Source of the DNA: Chloroflexota bacterium | Lineage (GTDB): Bacteria; Chloroflexota; Dehalococcoidia; UBA2979 | DNA: 35,665 bases | Direction: 5' to 3' | Assembly: GCA_009839925.1 (NCBI GenBank) | Contig: VXOS01000059.1 | Coordinates: 1 to 35,665, forward strand | Shown here: piece after piece, positions 1 through 8,182 of the stretch | Layout of the letters: the number at the start of each line of letters is the position of its first letter | Position numbering within the stretch: the stretch's first letter is position 1 | Notes under the pieces: generated by a model | Databases searched by the model: none | What the model saw: the letters and a program-made list of their open reading frames with translations, nothing else | What the model was told of the DNA's origin: nothing | Translations under genes and position numbers: made by a program

Positions 1-1734
1 CCCCACCCCCCATCCCTCTACGGCGCGGGGGCTCGTATATGTGTAAACGCGACCGGCGTGCGCGGTCGCTTCCATTACGCCGCCGGCGGCGACGGCGAGC
101 GGCTGAGCCGCTCGCTCGTCCGCGAGGGCGACCTGCTGCTTCCGGCCGCGCCGGAAGACGCGCTCGCCGAGGCCGCGCGGCTGCTCTCGGGCGTCAAGGA
201 GCAGCACGGGTCCGACGCGATCGCCGTCCTCGGCTCGCCGCTCGCGACGAACGAGGAGGCGGCGCTGCTCGCGAAGCTCGCGGGCGAGGTGATCGGCACG
301 CCGCACCTCGACTTCTCGCACGGCCCGGTGCATCGCGCCGCCGCCGCCGCCTTCGAGCGTGGCCTCGGCTCCGCCGAGTTGCCGTCCAGCTACTCGGACA
401 TCGAGCAGGCCGGCACGATCGTCGTGGTGGGCGGGGACATCGAGGAGTCGCACCAGGTCATCTCGCTGCGCGTCAAGGACGCGGTGGTGAAGCATGGCGC
501 GAAGCTGGTGCTCGTCTCGCCGCGCTGGGGCGAACTGGTCGACTTCGCCGCCGTCTGGCTGCAGCCGCAACCCGGCGCCGAGGCCGCCACGGTCCAGGCG
601 CTGGCCGAAGCCGGCGACCCCGCGCCGACGGGCGTGGACGCAGAGTCCCTCGAGGCCGCGCGGGCGCTTCTCGCGGAGCTACAGGCGGACGGCGACGACG
701 GTGCGCCCTCGTGCGCGATCGTCTTCGCGCCGGGCGCGCTCAGCGCCGAAGCGGCCGGGGCACAGGCGGCGGCCTGCACGAATCTCGCCATCGCCGCCCT
801 CGGCGACCGCGCCGCGCAGGGCCTGCACTACCTCCCGACCGACGCCAACGTGCTCGGCATCACCGACATGGGGGTCGCGCCCGGCGAGGGCGGCCGCTCT
901 TTCCCCGAGATCATCGAGGCAGCGCGCGACGGTGCGATCCGCGCGCTGCTGATCCACGACGACAACCCGCTGCTCAACGCACCCGGCAGCGACGACATCC
1001 GAGCCGCCCTCGAGACGGTCGAGGCGCTGGTCGTGATCGACTCGCTGCGCTCGACCACGGCGGCGCACGCGAACGTCGTGCTGGCGGAGCTGCCGTTCTT
1101 CGCGAAGGACGGCACGCTCACCACGGGCGACCGCCGCATCACCCGGCAGCGCCCCGCCGCGCAGCCGCGCCGCGACGAGCGCGACGGCGTCGCCATCCTC
1201 GTCGCGCTCGCGAACGCGCTCGGCGGCGACTTCGCCTACGAAAGCGCGGGCGAGGTCATGGCCGAGGCGGCCGCGAGCCTCGAGGGCTACGAGCCGTACG
1301 AGGCGGTCCGCTCCGGCCGCACGCGCGCGCTGTCTTCATCGCCGGCCTCCGGCGCAAGCCCGCAGGCGCTGCCCGCGAGCAGCGACGGCGCGGCGGCGGA
1401 CGGGCTGCGGCTGATCGCCGACCGCTCGCTCTACACCTCGTGGGAGGGCGCCTCGCTGCGCTCCGAGGAGGCCGACAAGCTGCACCGCGAGGAGTCGCTG
1501 CTGATCAACCCCGCCGACGCCGAGCCGCTCGGCGTGCGCGCCGGCGACGAGCTGGTGCTGGCGAACGGCTCGCACGAGGTGCGCATCCCCGCGCAGCTCG
1601 ACGACGGCGTCCCGCCCGGCGTCGTCTATGCGTCGCGCTACTTCGACGGCGGCGCACTGATGGCGCTGTTCCCGCTGCGCGGCACGGCGGACGCCGCGGC
1701 CGAGGTCCGGGTGCGGGCGCTGCAGCCCGCCTGA
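1..1734 (+). CDS. nuoG: NADH-quinone oxidoreductase subunit G, 5'-truncated (molybdopterin-oxidoreductase fold)
   Basis: The reading frame is open from base 1, so the gene is cut by the window edge; a GTG at 58 is internal. NuoG is the large peripheral-arm subunit of respiratory complex I, carrying Fe-S clusters that pass electrons from NADH towards quinone on the cytoplasmic side. The visible part begins near the segment that follows the last Fe-S site (an RICV...RGRF stretch, like the CxxGRF of NuoG), continues through the molybdopterin-oxidoreductase fold (a VVVGGDIEESH strand-turn, then a LLIHDDNPL stretch and an ANVVLAELPFFAKDGT block), and ends in a molybdopterin-dinucleotide-binding-type beta domain from about base 1490. 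The N-terminal ferredoxin part is absent. Unlike the usual nuo operon, nuoH does not follow. A related molybdopterin oxidoreductase subunit is the alternative. Confidence 0.75.
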   Translation, partial: PHPPSLYGAGARICVNATGVRGRFHYAAGGDGERLSRSLVREGDLLLPAAPEDALAEAARLLSGVKEQHGSDAIAVLGSPLATNEEAALLAKLAGEVIGTPHLDFSHGPVHRAAAAAFERGLGSAELPSSYSDIEQAGTIVVVGGDIEESHQVISLRVKDAVVKHGAKLVLVSPRWGELVDFAAVWLQPQPGAEAATVQALAEAGDPAPTGVDAESLEAARALLAELQADGDDGAPSCAIVFAPGALSAEAAGAQAAACTNLAIAALGDRAAQGLHYLPTDANVLGITDMGVAPGEGGRSFPEIIEAARDGAIRALLIHDDNPLLNAPGSDDIRAALETVEALVVIDSLRSTTAAHANVVLAELPFFAKDGTLTTGDRRITRQRPAAQPRRDERDGVAILVALANALGGDFAYESAGEVMAEAAASLEGYEPYEAVRSGRTRALSSSPASGASPQALPASSDGAAADGLRLIADRSLYTSWEGASLRSEEADKLHREESLLINPADAEPLGVRAGDELVLANGSHEVRIPAQLDDGVPPGVVYASRYFDGGALMALFPLRGTADAAAEVRVRALQPA

Positions 1735-1777
1735 CCCGGCTCGCCTCGGTGACCTGGCCGGCACAGCCCGCCCGACA

Positions 1778-2176
1778 GTGACCTCACCCTCTGACCCGGC
1801 GGAGCTGCCACCCGGCCAGCGCGGGCTAGTCCTGCTGACCGTCGAGGAAGACGCCGAGAGCGCGGGCGAGTACCACGACCTGCTGCTGTCCGAGGGCATC
1901 GACGCCGAGCTGCACATCGAGCACGCGGCGAGCTTCGGGTCGCGCTCCTCCGTCTACCCCGCGGGGGCGCCGTTCGTCTATGCGTTGTTCGTCCCCGCGC
2001 GCAAGGCGGAGGCCGCCGCGGCGGCGCTGATCGAGGCCGGCTGGGACGGACGGCGCAGCGCCTTCTCGCGGGGCCGGAGCCGCCTCGATCCGTCGTTCGT
2101 GCTGCGCGGCGCGCTGCTCGCCCTGCTCGCCGGCGTGGCGCTGGCGGCGGTGCTGCTCGTGCTGCGGCCGGAGTAG
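1778..2176 (+). CDS. DUF2007-like small protein with C-terminal membrane anchor
   Basis: 132 residues from a GTG start. Residues 14-85 form an alpha/beta ferredoxin-like pattern (LVLLTVEEDAESAGEYHDLL, then strands and helices ending AAALIEAGWDG) resembling DUF2007, a putative signal-transducing domain that binds no known ligand. Residues about 108-130 are a single hydrophobic helix (LRGALLALLAGVALAAVLLVL), so the domain should face the cytoplasm on a tail anchor. It lies 43 bases after nuoG on the same strand and could be cotranscribed. The family match is by pattern only; the function is unknown. Confidence 0.6.
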   Translation: MTSPSDPAELPPGQRGLVLLTVEEDAESAGEYHDLLLSEGIDAELHIEHAASFGSRSSVYPAGAPFVYALFVPARKAEAAAAALIEAGWDGRRSAFSRGRSRLDPSFVLRGALLALLAGVALAAVLLVLRPE

Positions 2177-2247
2177 CGCGCCCCAGCGCCACATTCCCCT
2201 TCGAGCACGCCCCCTCCGCGGCGTACACACGCGGCGAGGGGGCCCGC

Positions 2248-2916
2248 ATGGCCATCGACCTGACGGACCGCTACTTCGCGACGGAGCTTATGCGCGGCGG
2301 GATGGCGCGCTGGAAGCTGGACCGCGATGCGTGGCCCTTGCGTGCGATCGTGCTGCACCACGCGGCGGGCTGGTACGGCCCGCCACTCGGCGCGGACGCC
2401 TCCCGCCGCGAGGAGGAGCAACGCATCCGCTCGCTGGCGCGCGACCACCACGCGCGCTTCGGCATCGGACCCGGCTACCACTACGTCGCCTTCCCCAGCG
2501 GGCGGCTCTACGCCGTCGGCAAGGCCGGAACCCACCGCGCGCACACGAAGGGGCGAAACCCGAAGACCGGCGTGCGCTGGAACATCGAGGCGATCGGCGT
2601 CTGTGCCCTCGGCGATTACGAGCGCACGGGCAGGGACGAGCCGACACCCGGCCTGCGCGAGGCAATCGAGGAAGCCGTCGAGGAGATCCGCGGCTTCCGC
2701 TTCACCTTGCCGGGCGCTCCGGTCTTCGGGCACGGCATGACGCCGACGGTGAACACCTCGGGTGACCCGTTGCCTCAGGCGACATCCTGTCCCGGCCGGC
2801 GACTGATCCCGCTGCTCGCCGAACTCAACCGCCCGGCGGCGCCGGACGTGAACGGGGAGTTGGCGGCGATTCGCGCCGCCGCCGAGGCGATCGAGCGCAA
2901 GCTGCAGGCCGCGTAG
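2248..2916 (+). CDS. N-acetylmuramoyl-L-alanine amidase domain protein (Amidase_2/PGRP fold)
   Basis: 222 residues from ATG. The domain at about residues 30-190 matches the zinc-dependent Amidase_2 family, which cleaves the amide between N-acetylmuramic acid and L-alanine in peptidoglycan. The expected zinc ligands are visible: His37/His38 in the VLHH strand, His162 in the FGHG turn, and Cys181 in the TSCPG motif. A GYHYV strand near residue 77 and a RAHTKGRN loop near residue 97 fit the substrate cleft. No signal peptide is evident, so it may act in the cytoplasm (recycling), be exported by another route, or be phage-derived. The last 30 residues form a charged helix. It converges with the downstream minus-strand gene across 17 bases. 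Confidence 0.8.
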   Translation: MAIDLTDRYFATELMRGGMARWKLDRDAWPLRAIVLHHAAGWYGPPLGADASRREEEQRIRSLARDHHARFGIGPGYHYVAFPSGRLYAVGKAGTHRAHTKGRNPKTGVRWNIEAIGVCALGDYERTGRDEPTPGLREAIEEAVEEIRGFRFTLPGAPVFGHGMTPTVNTSGDPLPQATSCPGRRLIPLLAELNRPAAPDVNGELAAIRAAAEAIERKLQAA

Positions 2917-2933
2917 CGAATTCTCCGAGGCGG

Positions 2934-4580
2934 CTACTCGCGCTGCATCATCGTCGAGTAACCGCCGAACGGGACCGTGCTGGCCCGCGCGTGCTCGTCG
3001 GCGACGACGTGCACGCAGGCGGGCTTGCCGCTGGCGAAGGCGCGCTCGATGGCCGGGCGGATCTCCTCCGGCTTCATGACCAGTTCGCCGTAGCCGCCCA
3101 GCGCCTCGACAACGTCGTGGTAGCGCTGAGACTGTCCGAGGCTGCGGCCCGGCGTGGTGTTCGGGCCGCCGGTCCAGCCGCCGTTGTTGTTGATCACGGC
3201 CACGATCGGCAGGTCGTGCCGCACCATCGTGTCGAACTCCTGCACGTTCATCAGGAACGAGCCGTCGCCGATGAAGGCGACCACCTGGCGGCCCGGCGCC
3301 GCGGCCTTCGCGCCCATCGCGAAGGGGATACCCGTGCCCATGCAGCCGTTCGGTCCGGAGTTGAGCCGGCCGCCCTCGGCGAACGCGGGGATCCACTGCC
3401 GGCCGAAGTTCAGCGTCTCCATGCCGTCGATGCAGATGATCGCGTCGCGCTCGACCGTGTTCACGATCTCGTTCGCGATGCGCAGCGGATGGATCGGCGT
3501 CGCATCGGACTCGGCCATCTCGAGCGTCCGCTGACGCCTCGAGTGGTCGCTCTCGCCGAGGCGGGCGATCCAGTCCTGCGAGCCCTGCAGGCCGACCTCC
3601 TTCGCCTTGTCGGTCAGCGCGCGCAGGGACACCTTCGCGTCGGCGACGATGCCGAGCTCGATGGGTCGGTTATGGCCGAGCTCCGTCGAGTCGGTGTCGA
3701 TCTGGATCACCTTCACGTCCTCGGCGAAGCGAGGCGGGTGCCCGAACGAGATGATGAAGTTGAAGCGCGTCCCCACGACGAGGATCGCGTCCGCCTCGCG
3801 GAAGGCCTGCCCGCGTGAGGCGAGGAACGCCAGATCGTGATCCTCGGGGACCACGCCGCGTCCGAGCGGCGTCGTGTAGAAGGGGATGCGCGCCGTGTCG
3901 ATGAACTCGCGCAGCTCCGCGGCGGCGTCGGACCAGAAGACGCCGCTCCCGCTGAGGACGAGCGGGCGCTCGGCCTCGGAGAGGATCTCGATCGCCCGTT
4001 CGATCGAGCCCTCGTCCGGCGCGGGGCGGGCCGGCCGCTGGCCGCCGGGCGGGAACCACACCCCGGAGTCGTCGACCCGCTCGTAGAGCGCGTCACCGGG
4101 CAGATCGAGGTAGGTCGGGCCGGGCTTCGGGCCCTGCGCCTTGCGCATCGCCATGTTGAAGTACTCGGCCATGCGGTCGGCGTGGTGGACGCGCGCGGCC
4201 CAGCGCGTGACCGGCTTCGCCATCGTGAGCTGGTCGTACTCCTGGAAGGCGTCGCTGTCGAAGGCGCGCAGCGCCGCCGCGCCGCCGAGGGCCACCATCG
4301 GGACGCCGTCGAGGTAGGCGTTGGCGACGCCGGTGAGCAGGTTGGTGGTCGCCGGCCCGGAGGCGGCAAGGCAGATGCCGGGCGATCGCTTGACGCGCGC
4401 GTAGCCGTGGGCGGCCATCGCGGCGCCCTGCTCGTGGCGGCAGTCGATCGTGCGGATGCCGAAGTCGCCGGCGAACCCGGCGGTCTCGATGATGGGGCCG
4501 CCCATCAGGTAGAAGAGGTCCTCGACCCCCTCCTCGCGCATCTGACGCGCAAGCAGTTCCGATCCAGAGTTCTCGGCCAT
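2934..4580 (-). CDS. Thiamine-pyrophosphate-dependent enzyme (acetolactate synthase / 2-hydroxyacyl-CoA lyase / oxalyl-CoA decarboxylase superfamily)
   Basis: 548 residues, the normal length for this family. The N-terminal pyrimidine-binding domain holds the catalytic glutamate Glu50 in the CRHEQGAAMAAHGYAR motif. A central Rossmann-like domain spans about 190-330. The C-terminal diphosphate-binding domain has the GDGSF...NNNGG magnesium/TPP motif (about 440-470). These enzymes cleave or make C-C bonds next to a carbonyl through a TPP carbanion. The substrate cannot be read from sequence: acetolactate synthase normally has a regulatory subunit gene beside it and none is here. The CoA-transferase two genes upstream makes an acyl-CoA lyase or decarboxylase plausible. 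The ATG start follows an AGGGAGGTG-like ribosome-binding site. Confidence 0.8.
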   Translation of the reverse strand: MAENSGSELLARQMREEGVEDLFYLMGGPIIETAGFAGDFGIRTIDCRHEQGAAMAAHGYARVKRSPGICLAASGPATTNLLTGVANAYLDGVPMVALGGAAALRAFDSDAFQEYDQLTMAKPVTRWAARVHHADRMAEYFNMAMRKAQGPKPGPTYLDLPGDALYERVDDSGVWFPPGGQRPARPAPDEGSIERAIEILSEAERPLVLSGSGVFWSDAAAELREFIDTARIPFYTTPLGRGVVPEDHDLAFLASRGQAFREADAILVVGTRFNFIISFGHPPRFAEDVKVIQIDTDSTELGHNRPIELGIVADAKVSLRALTDKAKEVGLQGSQDWIARLGESDHSRRQRTLEMAESDATPIHPLRIANEIVNTVERDAIICIDGMETLNFGRQWIPAFAEGGRLNSGPNGCMGTGIPFAMGAKAAAPGRQVVAFIGDGSFLMNVQEFDTMVRHDLPIVAVINNNGGWTGGPNTTPGRSLGQSQRYHDVVEALGGYGELVMKPEEIRPAIERAFASGKPACVHVVADEHARASTVPFGGYSTMMQRE

Positions 4581-4661
4581 TCCGCACCTCCCTAGGCGAG
4601 CGCCATCATATCGGAGCGCGGGAGGCGGCGGCGGCGCGACAACGAGGGCGGTCCGGGCCGG

Positions 4662-5507
4662 CTATCCGCCGGCCGTTCGCCAGGTGACGATCCCGATCTC
4701 CCGGGGCCCCAGCGGCAGCCGGACGCCGTCCGGCCCTCCCCACCACCGGTCGATGAGATCGCACATGCGCCGGTCCTTATCCGAACCGGGCCGCAGCCAG
4801 AGCAGGCGCCGCACGAATGTCCGCGCCTGCTCGGGATTGATCGGCTCCGCCAGCCAACCCGCCCACACCCGGCGCACCTCGTAGGAGCGCCCGAGCGCTC
4901 CGAGCAGCGCCACGAACTCATGCAACGCCGGGAGCGCCTGGAACGGCTCCCCGTGGACCGTCTCGAACAGCTCGGCGAACTGGACGCCCCGGGGGAACCG
5001 CGCCAGCGACACCACGCAAAGACGCCGCGCGTGGCGTTCCATCGCCTCGATGAATGGGAGCGGCTCGCGATTGTCGTAGAGGCAATGGGCGGCCAGCGCC
5101 ACGTCCGCCTGCTCCGTCCAGCCCTCCACCGGCCAGCGCGCATCGTGCACGGTGAGGTTCGTCAGACCCGCCTCCTCCACGCCCTCGGCGAGCACGCGGC
5201 GCATCGCGGGCGAGGGCTCGATCGCGATGACCTCCCCCACCTCGCGCGCGAGCGGCAGCGCGAAGCGGCCGCCTCCCGCACCGATGTCCAGCCAGCGATC
5301 CTCGGGCTGCGCGAGCGACGCCAGTACCTCGAACTCGGCGGCCGAGGACTCGGACGGCCGGAAGGTGCCCGCGACCGGCGCGTAGAAGTCGTGCGCGGGT
5401 TCGGGCTCGCGCACGCGTGCGACCTGCTCGGCGTCGGCATCGACCAGCTTCGTCCACGCCTCGCGCGCCTCTTCGAGCGACGGCCTCAATGCGTGCGTGG
5501 GATCCAT
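4662..5507 (-). CDS. SAM-dependent class I methyltransferase
   Basis: 281 residues from the ATG at 5507, which follows a GGAGG-like site; the frame stays open further upstream but that part reads as low-complexity arginine/serine sequence. Residues 73-80 (LDIGAGGG) form the glycine-rich SAM-binding motif I, followed by an acidic strand end in IAIEPSP (motif II) and VHDARW (motif III). The rest is a typical Rossmann methyltransferase with an extended C-terminal helical part. The substrate is unknown. It lies between the TPP enzyme and the CoA-transferase on the same strand with short gaps, so cotranscription is likely. Confidence 0.75.
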   Translation of the reverse strand: MDPTHALRPSLEEAREAWTKLVDADAEQVARVREPEPAHDFYAPVAGTFRPSESSAAEFEVLASLAQPEDRWLDIGAGGGRFALPLAREVGEVIAIEPSPAMRRVLAEGVEEAGLTNLTVHDARWPVEGWTEQADVALAAHCLYDNREPLPFIEAMERHARRLCVVSLARFPRGVQFAELFETVHGEPFQALPALHEFVALLGALGRSYEVRRVWAGWLAEPINPEQARTFVRRLLWLRPGSDKDRRMCDLIDRWWGGPDGVRLPLGPREIGIVTWRTAGG

Positions 5508-5547
5508 CGCGCCTCCTGCAGGCCGAACGGGGCGGGCGCCGCCCGGA

Positions 5548-8085
5548 CTACGCGAGGCGCACCTTCTCGAGGAAGTCGGCGTCGAAGCGCAGGATCGAAC
5601 CGAGGCCGGCGTAGTCCGCGAACTCCGCATCGCGGGCCGCGACCACCTCCGGATCCCACCAGCCTGCCGAGGGCGCGACGAGGCCCTGCGAGCCCGCCGC
5701 CTCGCGCGCCTCGGCCTCCGTCAGCCCGACCTCCATCAGCGCCTCGGCGGTGTGCTCGCCGAAGGGGGGCACGGGGTTGCGCGTCGGGAAACCCCGGCCG
5801 TCGAACTTCGGCGGGAAGTAGCGCTGGAGCGGCACCGGGCCGAGGTCTTCGACATAGACCGGGTCGAAGAACTCTCGAGCGCGAAGGTGCGGGTCGAGCA
5901 GGATCTCATCCGCCTTCAGCACCCCGGCGGCCGGCACCCCGGCTCCCTGCAGCAGCTCCGCGACCTCCGACTTCGAGCGCTCGCGCGTCCAGTCCGCGAT
6001 CAGCGCGTCGATCTCGTCGTGGTGCCGCGTGCGCGCCTCGGCGCTCGCGAAGCGGTAGTCGGAGAGCCAGGCGTCGTGGCCCGTGGCCCGGCAGAACGCC
6101 CCCCACTCGGCATGGTTGCGCAGCGAGATCGCGACCCAATCGTCCTCGCCCGCGCACGGGTAGGCGCCGCGCACCATGCCCGGGCGGCGGTTGCCGTCGC
6201 CGCCGTGCAGCCGCCCGTTGAGCAGGTAGTCGCCGAGGTACGGCCCGAGCGTCGGCACCGTCGACTCCTGCATCGAGACGTCGATGCGCTGGCCGCGCCC
6301 CGTCACCTCGCGGCGCATCAGGGCGGCGATGATCGCGCCGACGCCGTTGAGCCCGGTGAAGGGGTCGACCCAGGTCTGGCCGGTCTTGAGCGGCGGCTCG
6401 CCGGGGTAGCCGGTGACGGCGGCCGGGCCGGAGGCGGCCTCCATCGTCATGCCCACCGCCGAGCGCTCGCCGTTGGGGCCGGACTGCCCGAACCCGGCGA
6501 TCGAGCACATCACGATGCGCGGGCAGCGGTCCACGATCTCCGGATAGGTCAGGTGCAGCCCGCGCGTGACGCGCGGCGGGAAGTTCTCGACGAACACGTC
6601 CGCGCGCTCAAGCAGGCGCAGCATCAGCTCGCGGCCCTCGGGCGTGCGCAGGTTGAGCGCCGCCGACCGCTTGCTCGCCTGCCGCGCCGTGAAGTAGGCC
6701 GGGCCGATCGAGGAGTGCGGCGGACGCGCGTACTCGACCTTCACCACGTCCGCGCCGAGCTCCGAGAGCAGCCGGCCGGCGAGCGATCCCGTCCACCCGC
6801 GCGAGAGATCCACCACGCGGATGCCCTCGAAGTAGCGGAGGCGACCACTGGGAGCCTCGCGGCGAGTGGCGGCGGGCGCCTGCGCGGGCTCGTCCGCCAC
6901 GCCTGCCTCGGGCAGCAGCGCGTTCGCCTCGCCGAGGGCGGGCGCTTCCGGGCCGATCAGCAGCGGGCTCTCGGTGAACCTCCCGGCTGGTCCGGGGAGC
7001 ACGCCGCCCGTGGCCTCGCCGTCCGCGTCGACTTCGGCCCGCCAGTAGCCACGGTCCTCGAGGTGCGGGTCATCGAGCAGGTCGGGCACGGACGCCACCT
7101 CGCCGAAGCCGAGGTCGAGCTCGCCGGTGCGCAGGAAGATCTCGCGCGAGGTGTGCGAGTCGAACCACGGCTGGACCAGCTCGTCGAACTCGCGCCAGTG
7201 CACCACCCGCGCGGCCGCGTCGGCGAGGAGCGGATGCGTCGCAAGCTCGGGCCGCTCGATCAGCTTCGAGATATTGCCGGCGAAGTCGCGCCCGCCGGGT
7301 CCGGCGGTGACGAAGGCGATGTAGCCGTCCTTGCAGGCGAAGATGTCCGAGGGGTAGCCCGGCAGGATCTGCGAGTAGAAGCGGCGGCGTACCCCGCCGG
7401 TACCGAGGTAGACCGAGAGGTTGTGGTCGTCGGTCATCGTCAGCGTCTCGTGGATCGAGACGTCGACGAAGCCGGGGCGCTCCCCGGCCCTGCTCTCCGC
7501 GACCGCGGCGAGCGCGCCGATCCAGCCGACGACCGCGCCGAAGTAGTCCGCAAGCTCGACGCCCGAGCTGAGCGGCTCGCGATCGGGGTCGCCGCTCACG
7601 TAGGAGTTTCCGGCGAGCGCCTCGATGATGTGGCTGTCGGCCTGGTGGGAGGCGTAGGGGCCGTCGATGCCGAACTCGCTGATCGAGACGTACGTCGTAT
7701 CCGGGAAACGCTCGCGCATTCGCTCCGGCTCGGCCAGCGGCAGCGCCGAGGGCGTGCGCCAGCTCCCGATCAGCAGCGCGCTGTCGCGCAGGAGCGGTTC
7801 GAGGGCCGCGACACCTTCGGCCGTCGTGAGGTCGAGCGCGATGCTGCGCTTGCCCGCGTTGAGCAGCCGGTGCAGGCCGCCGCCGTCGAGGTCCGAGCGG
7901 TCGTCCTTGAACGGCCCGGCCTGGCGAATCGCGTCGCCGCCGGGCGGCTCGATGCGGATCACCTCGACGCCCGTCTGCGCCAGCAGCCGCCCGCAGTAGG
8001 CGACCGCGAGCCCCGAGGCGATCTCGATCGCTCGCACGCCCTCAAGGGGGGGAGGAGCACCGTCGGGCATCAGGGGCGTCACCAT
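5548..8085 (-). CDS. Two-domain (fused) family III CoA-transferase, CaiB/BaiF type
   Basis: 845 residues, about twice the usual 400. Two complete family III CoA-transferase domains lie in tandem: about 12-400 (LEGVRAIEIASGLAVAYCGRLL onwards) and about 420-800 (FEGIRVVDLSRGWTGSLAGRLL onwards). The family moves CoA between carboxylic acids through an aspartyl-CoA intermediate. The catalytic Asp is present in each half: Asp180 in VELADYFGA, and the Asp of TWVDPFTGLNG in the second half. The active protein in this family is an interlocked dimer, so the fusion may make a pseudo-dimer with two different sites. The start is ATG with GGAGGGAG upstream. Acyl substrates are unknown; the nearby TPP enzyme suggests a shared catabolic route. 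Confidence 0.85.
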   Translation of the reverse strand: MVTPLMPDGAPPPLEGVRAIEIASGLAVAYCGRLLAQTGVEVIRIEPPGGDAIRQAGPFKDDRSDLDGGGLHRLLNAGKRSIALDLTTAEGVAALEPLLRDSALLIGSWRTPSALPLAEPERMRERFPDTTYVSISEFGIDGPYASHQADSHIIEALAGNSYVSGDPDREPLSSGVELADYFGAVVGWIGALAAVAESRAGERPGFVDVSIHETLTMTDDHNLSVYLGTGGVRRRFYSQILPGYPSDIFACKDGYIAFVTAGPGGRDFAGNISKLIERPELATHPLLADAAARVVHWREFDELVQPWFDSHTSREIFLRTGELDLGFGEVASVPDLLDDPHLEDRGYWRAEVDADGEATGGVLPGPAGRFTESPLLIGPEAPALGEANALLPEAGVADEPAQAPAATRREAPSGRLRYFEGIRVVDLSRGWTGSLAGRLLSELGADVVKVEYARPPHSSIGPAYFTARQASKRSAALNLRTPEGRELMLRLLERADVFVENFPPRVTRGLHLTYPEIVDRCPRIVMCSIAGFGQSGPNGERSAVGMTMEAASGPAAVTGYPGEPPLKTGQTWVDPFTGLNGVGAIIAALMRREVTGRGQRIDVSMQESTVPTLGPYLGDYLLNGRLHGGDGNRRPGMVRGAYPCAGEDDWVAISLRNHAEWGAFCRATGHDAWLSDYRFASAEARTRHHDEIDALIADWTRERSKSEVAELLQGAGVPAAGVLKADEILLDPHLRAREFFDPVYVEDLGPVPLQRYFPPKFDGRGFPTRNPVPPFGEHTAEALMEVGLTEAEAREAAGSQGLVAPSAGWWDPEVVAARDAEFADYAGLGSILRFDADFLEKVRLA

Positions 8086-8182
8086 CTCGGGCTCCCTCCG
8101 GCTGTGTCGTGCCGGTCGCTAGGTTACAACGCGCGGAATGCGTCGCGTCGGCGCGGGCTGCAGAGACGCGCCCGGACGGGAG

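Noticed and set aside
58-1734. GTG at 58 as the real nuoG start
   Set aside because: The frame is open to base 1 and the sequence upstream continues the family-like segment.
39-1781. A second long frame over nuoG
   Set aside because: Arginine-rich translation, no domain, fully overlapped by nuoG.
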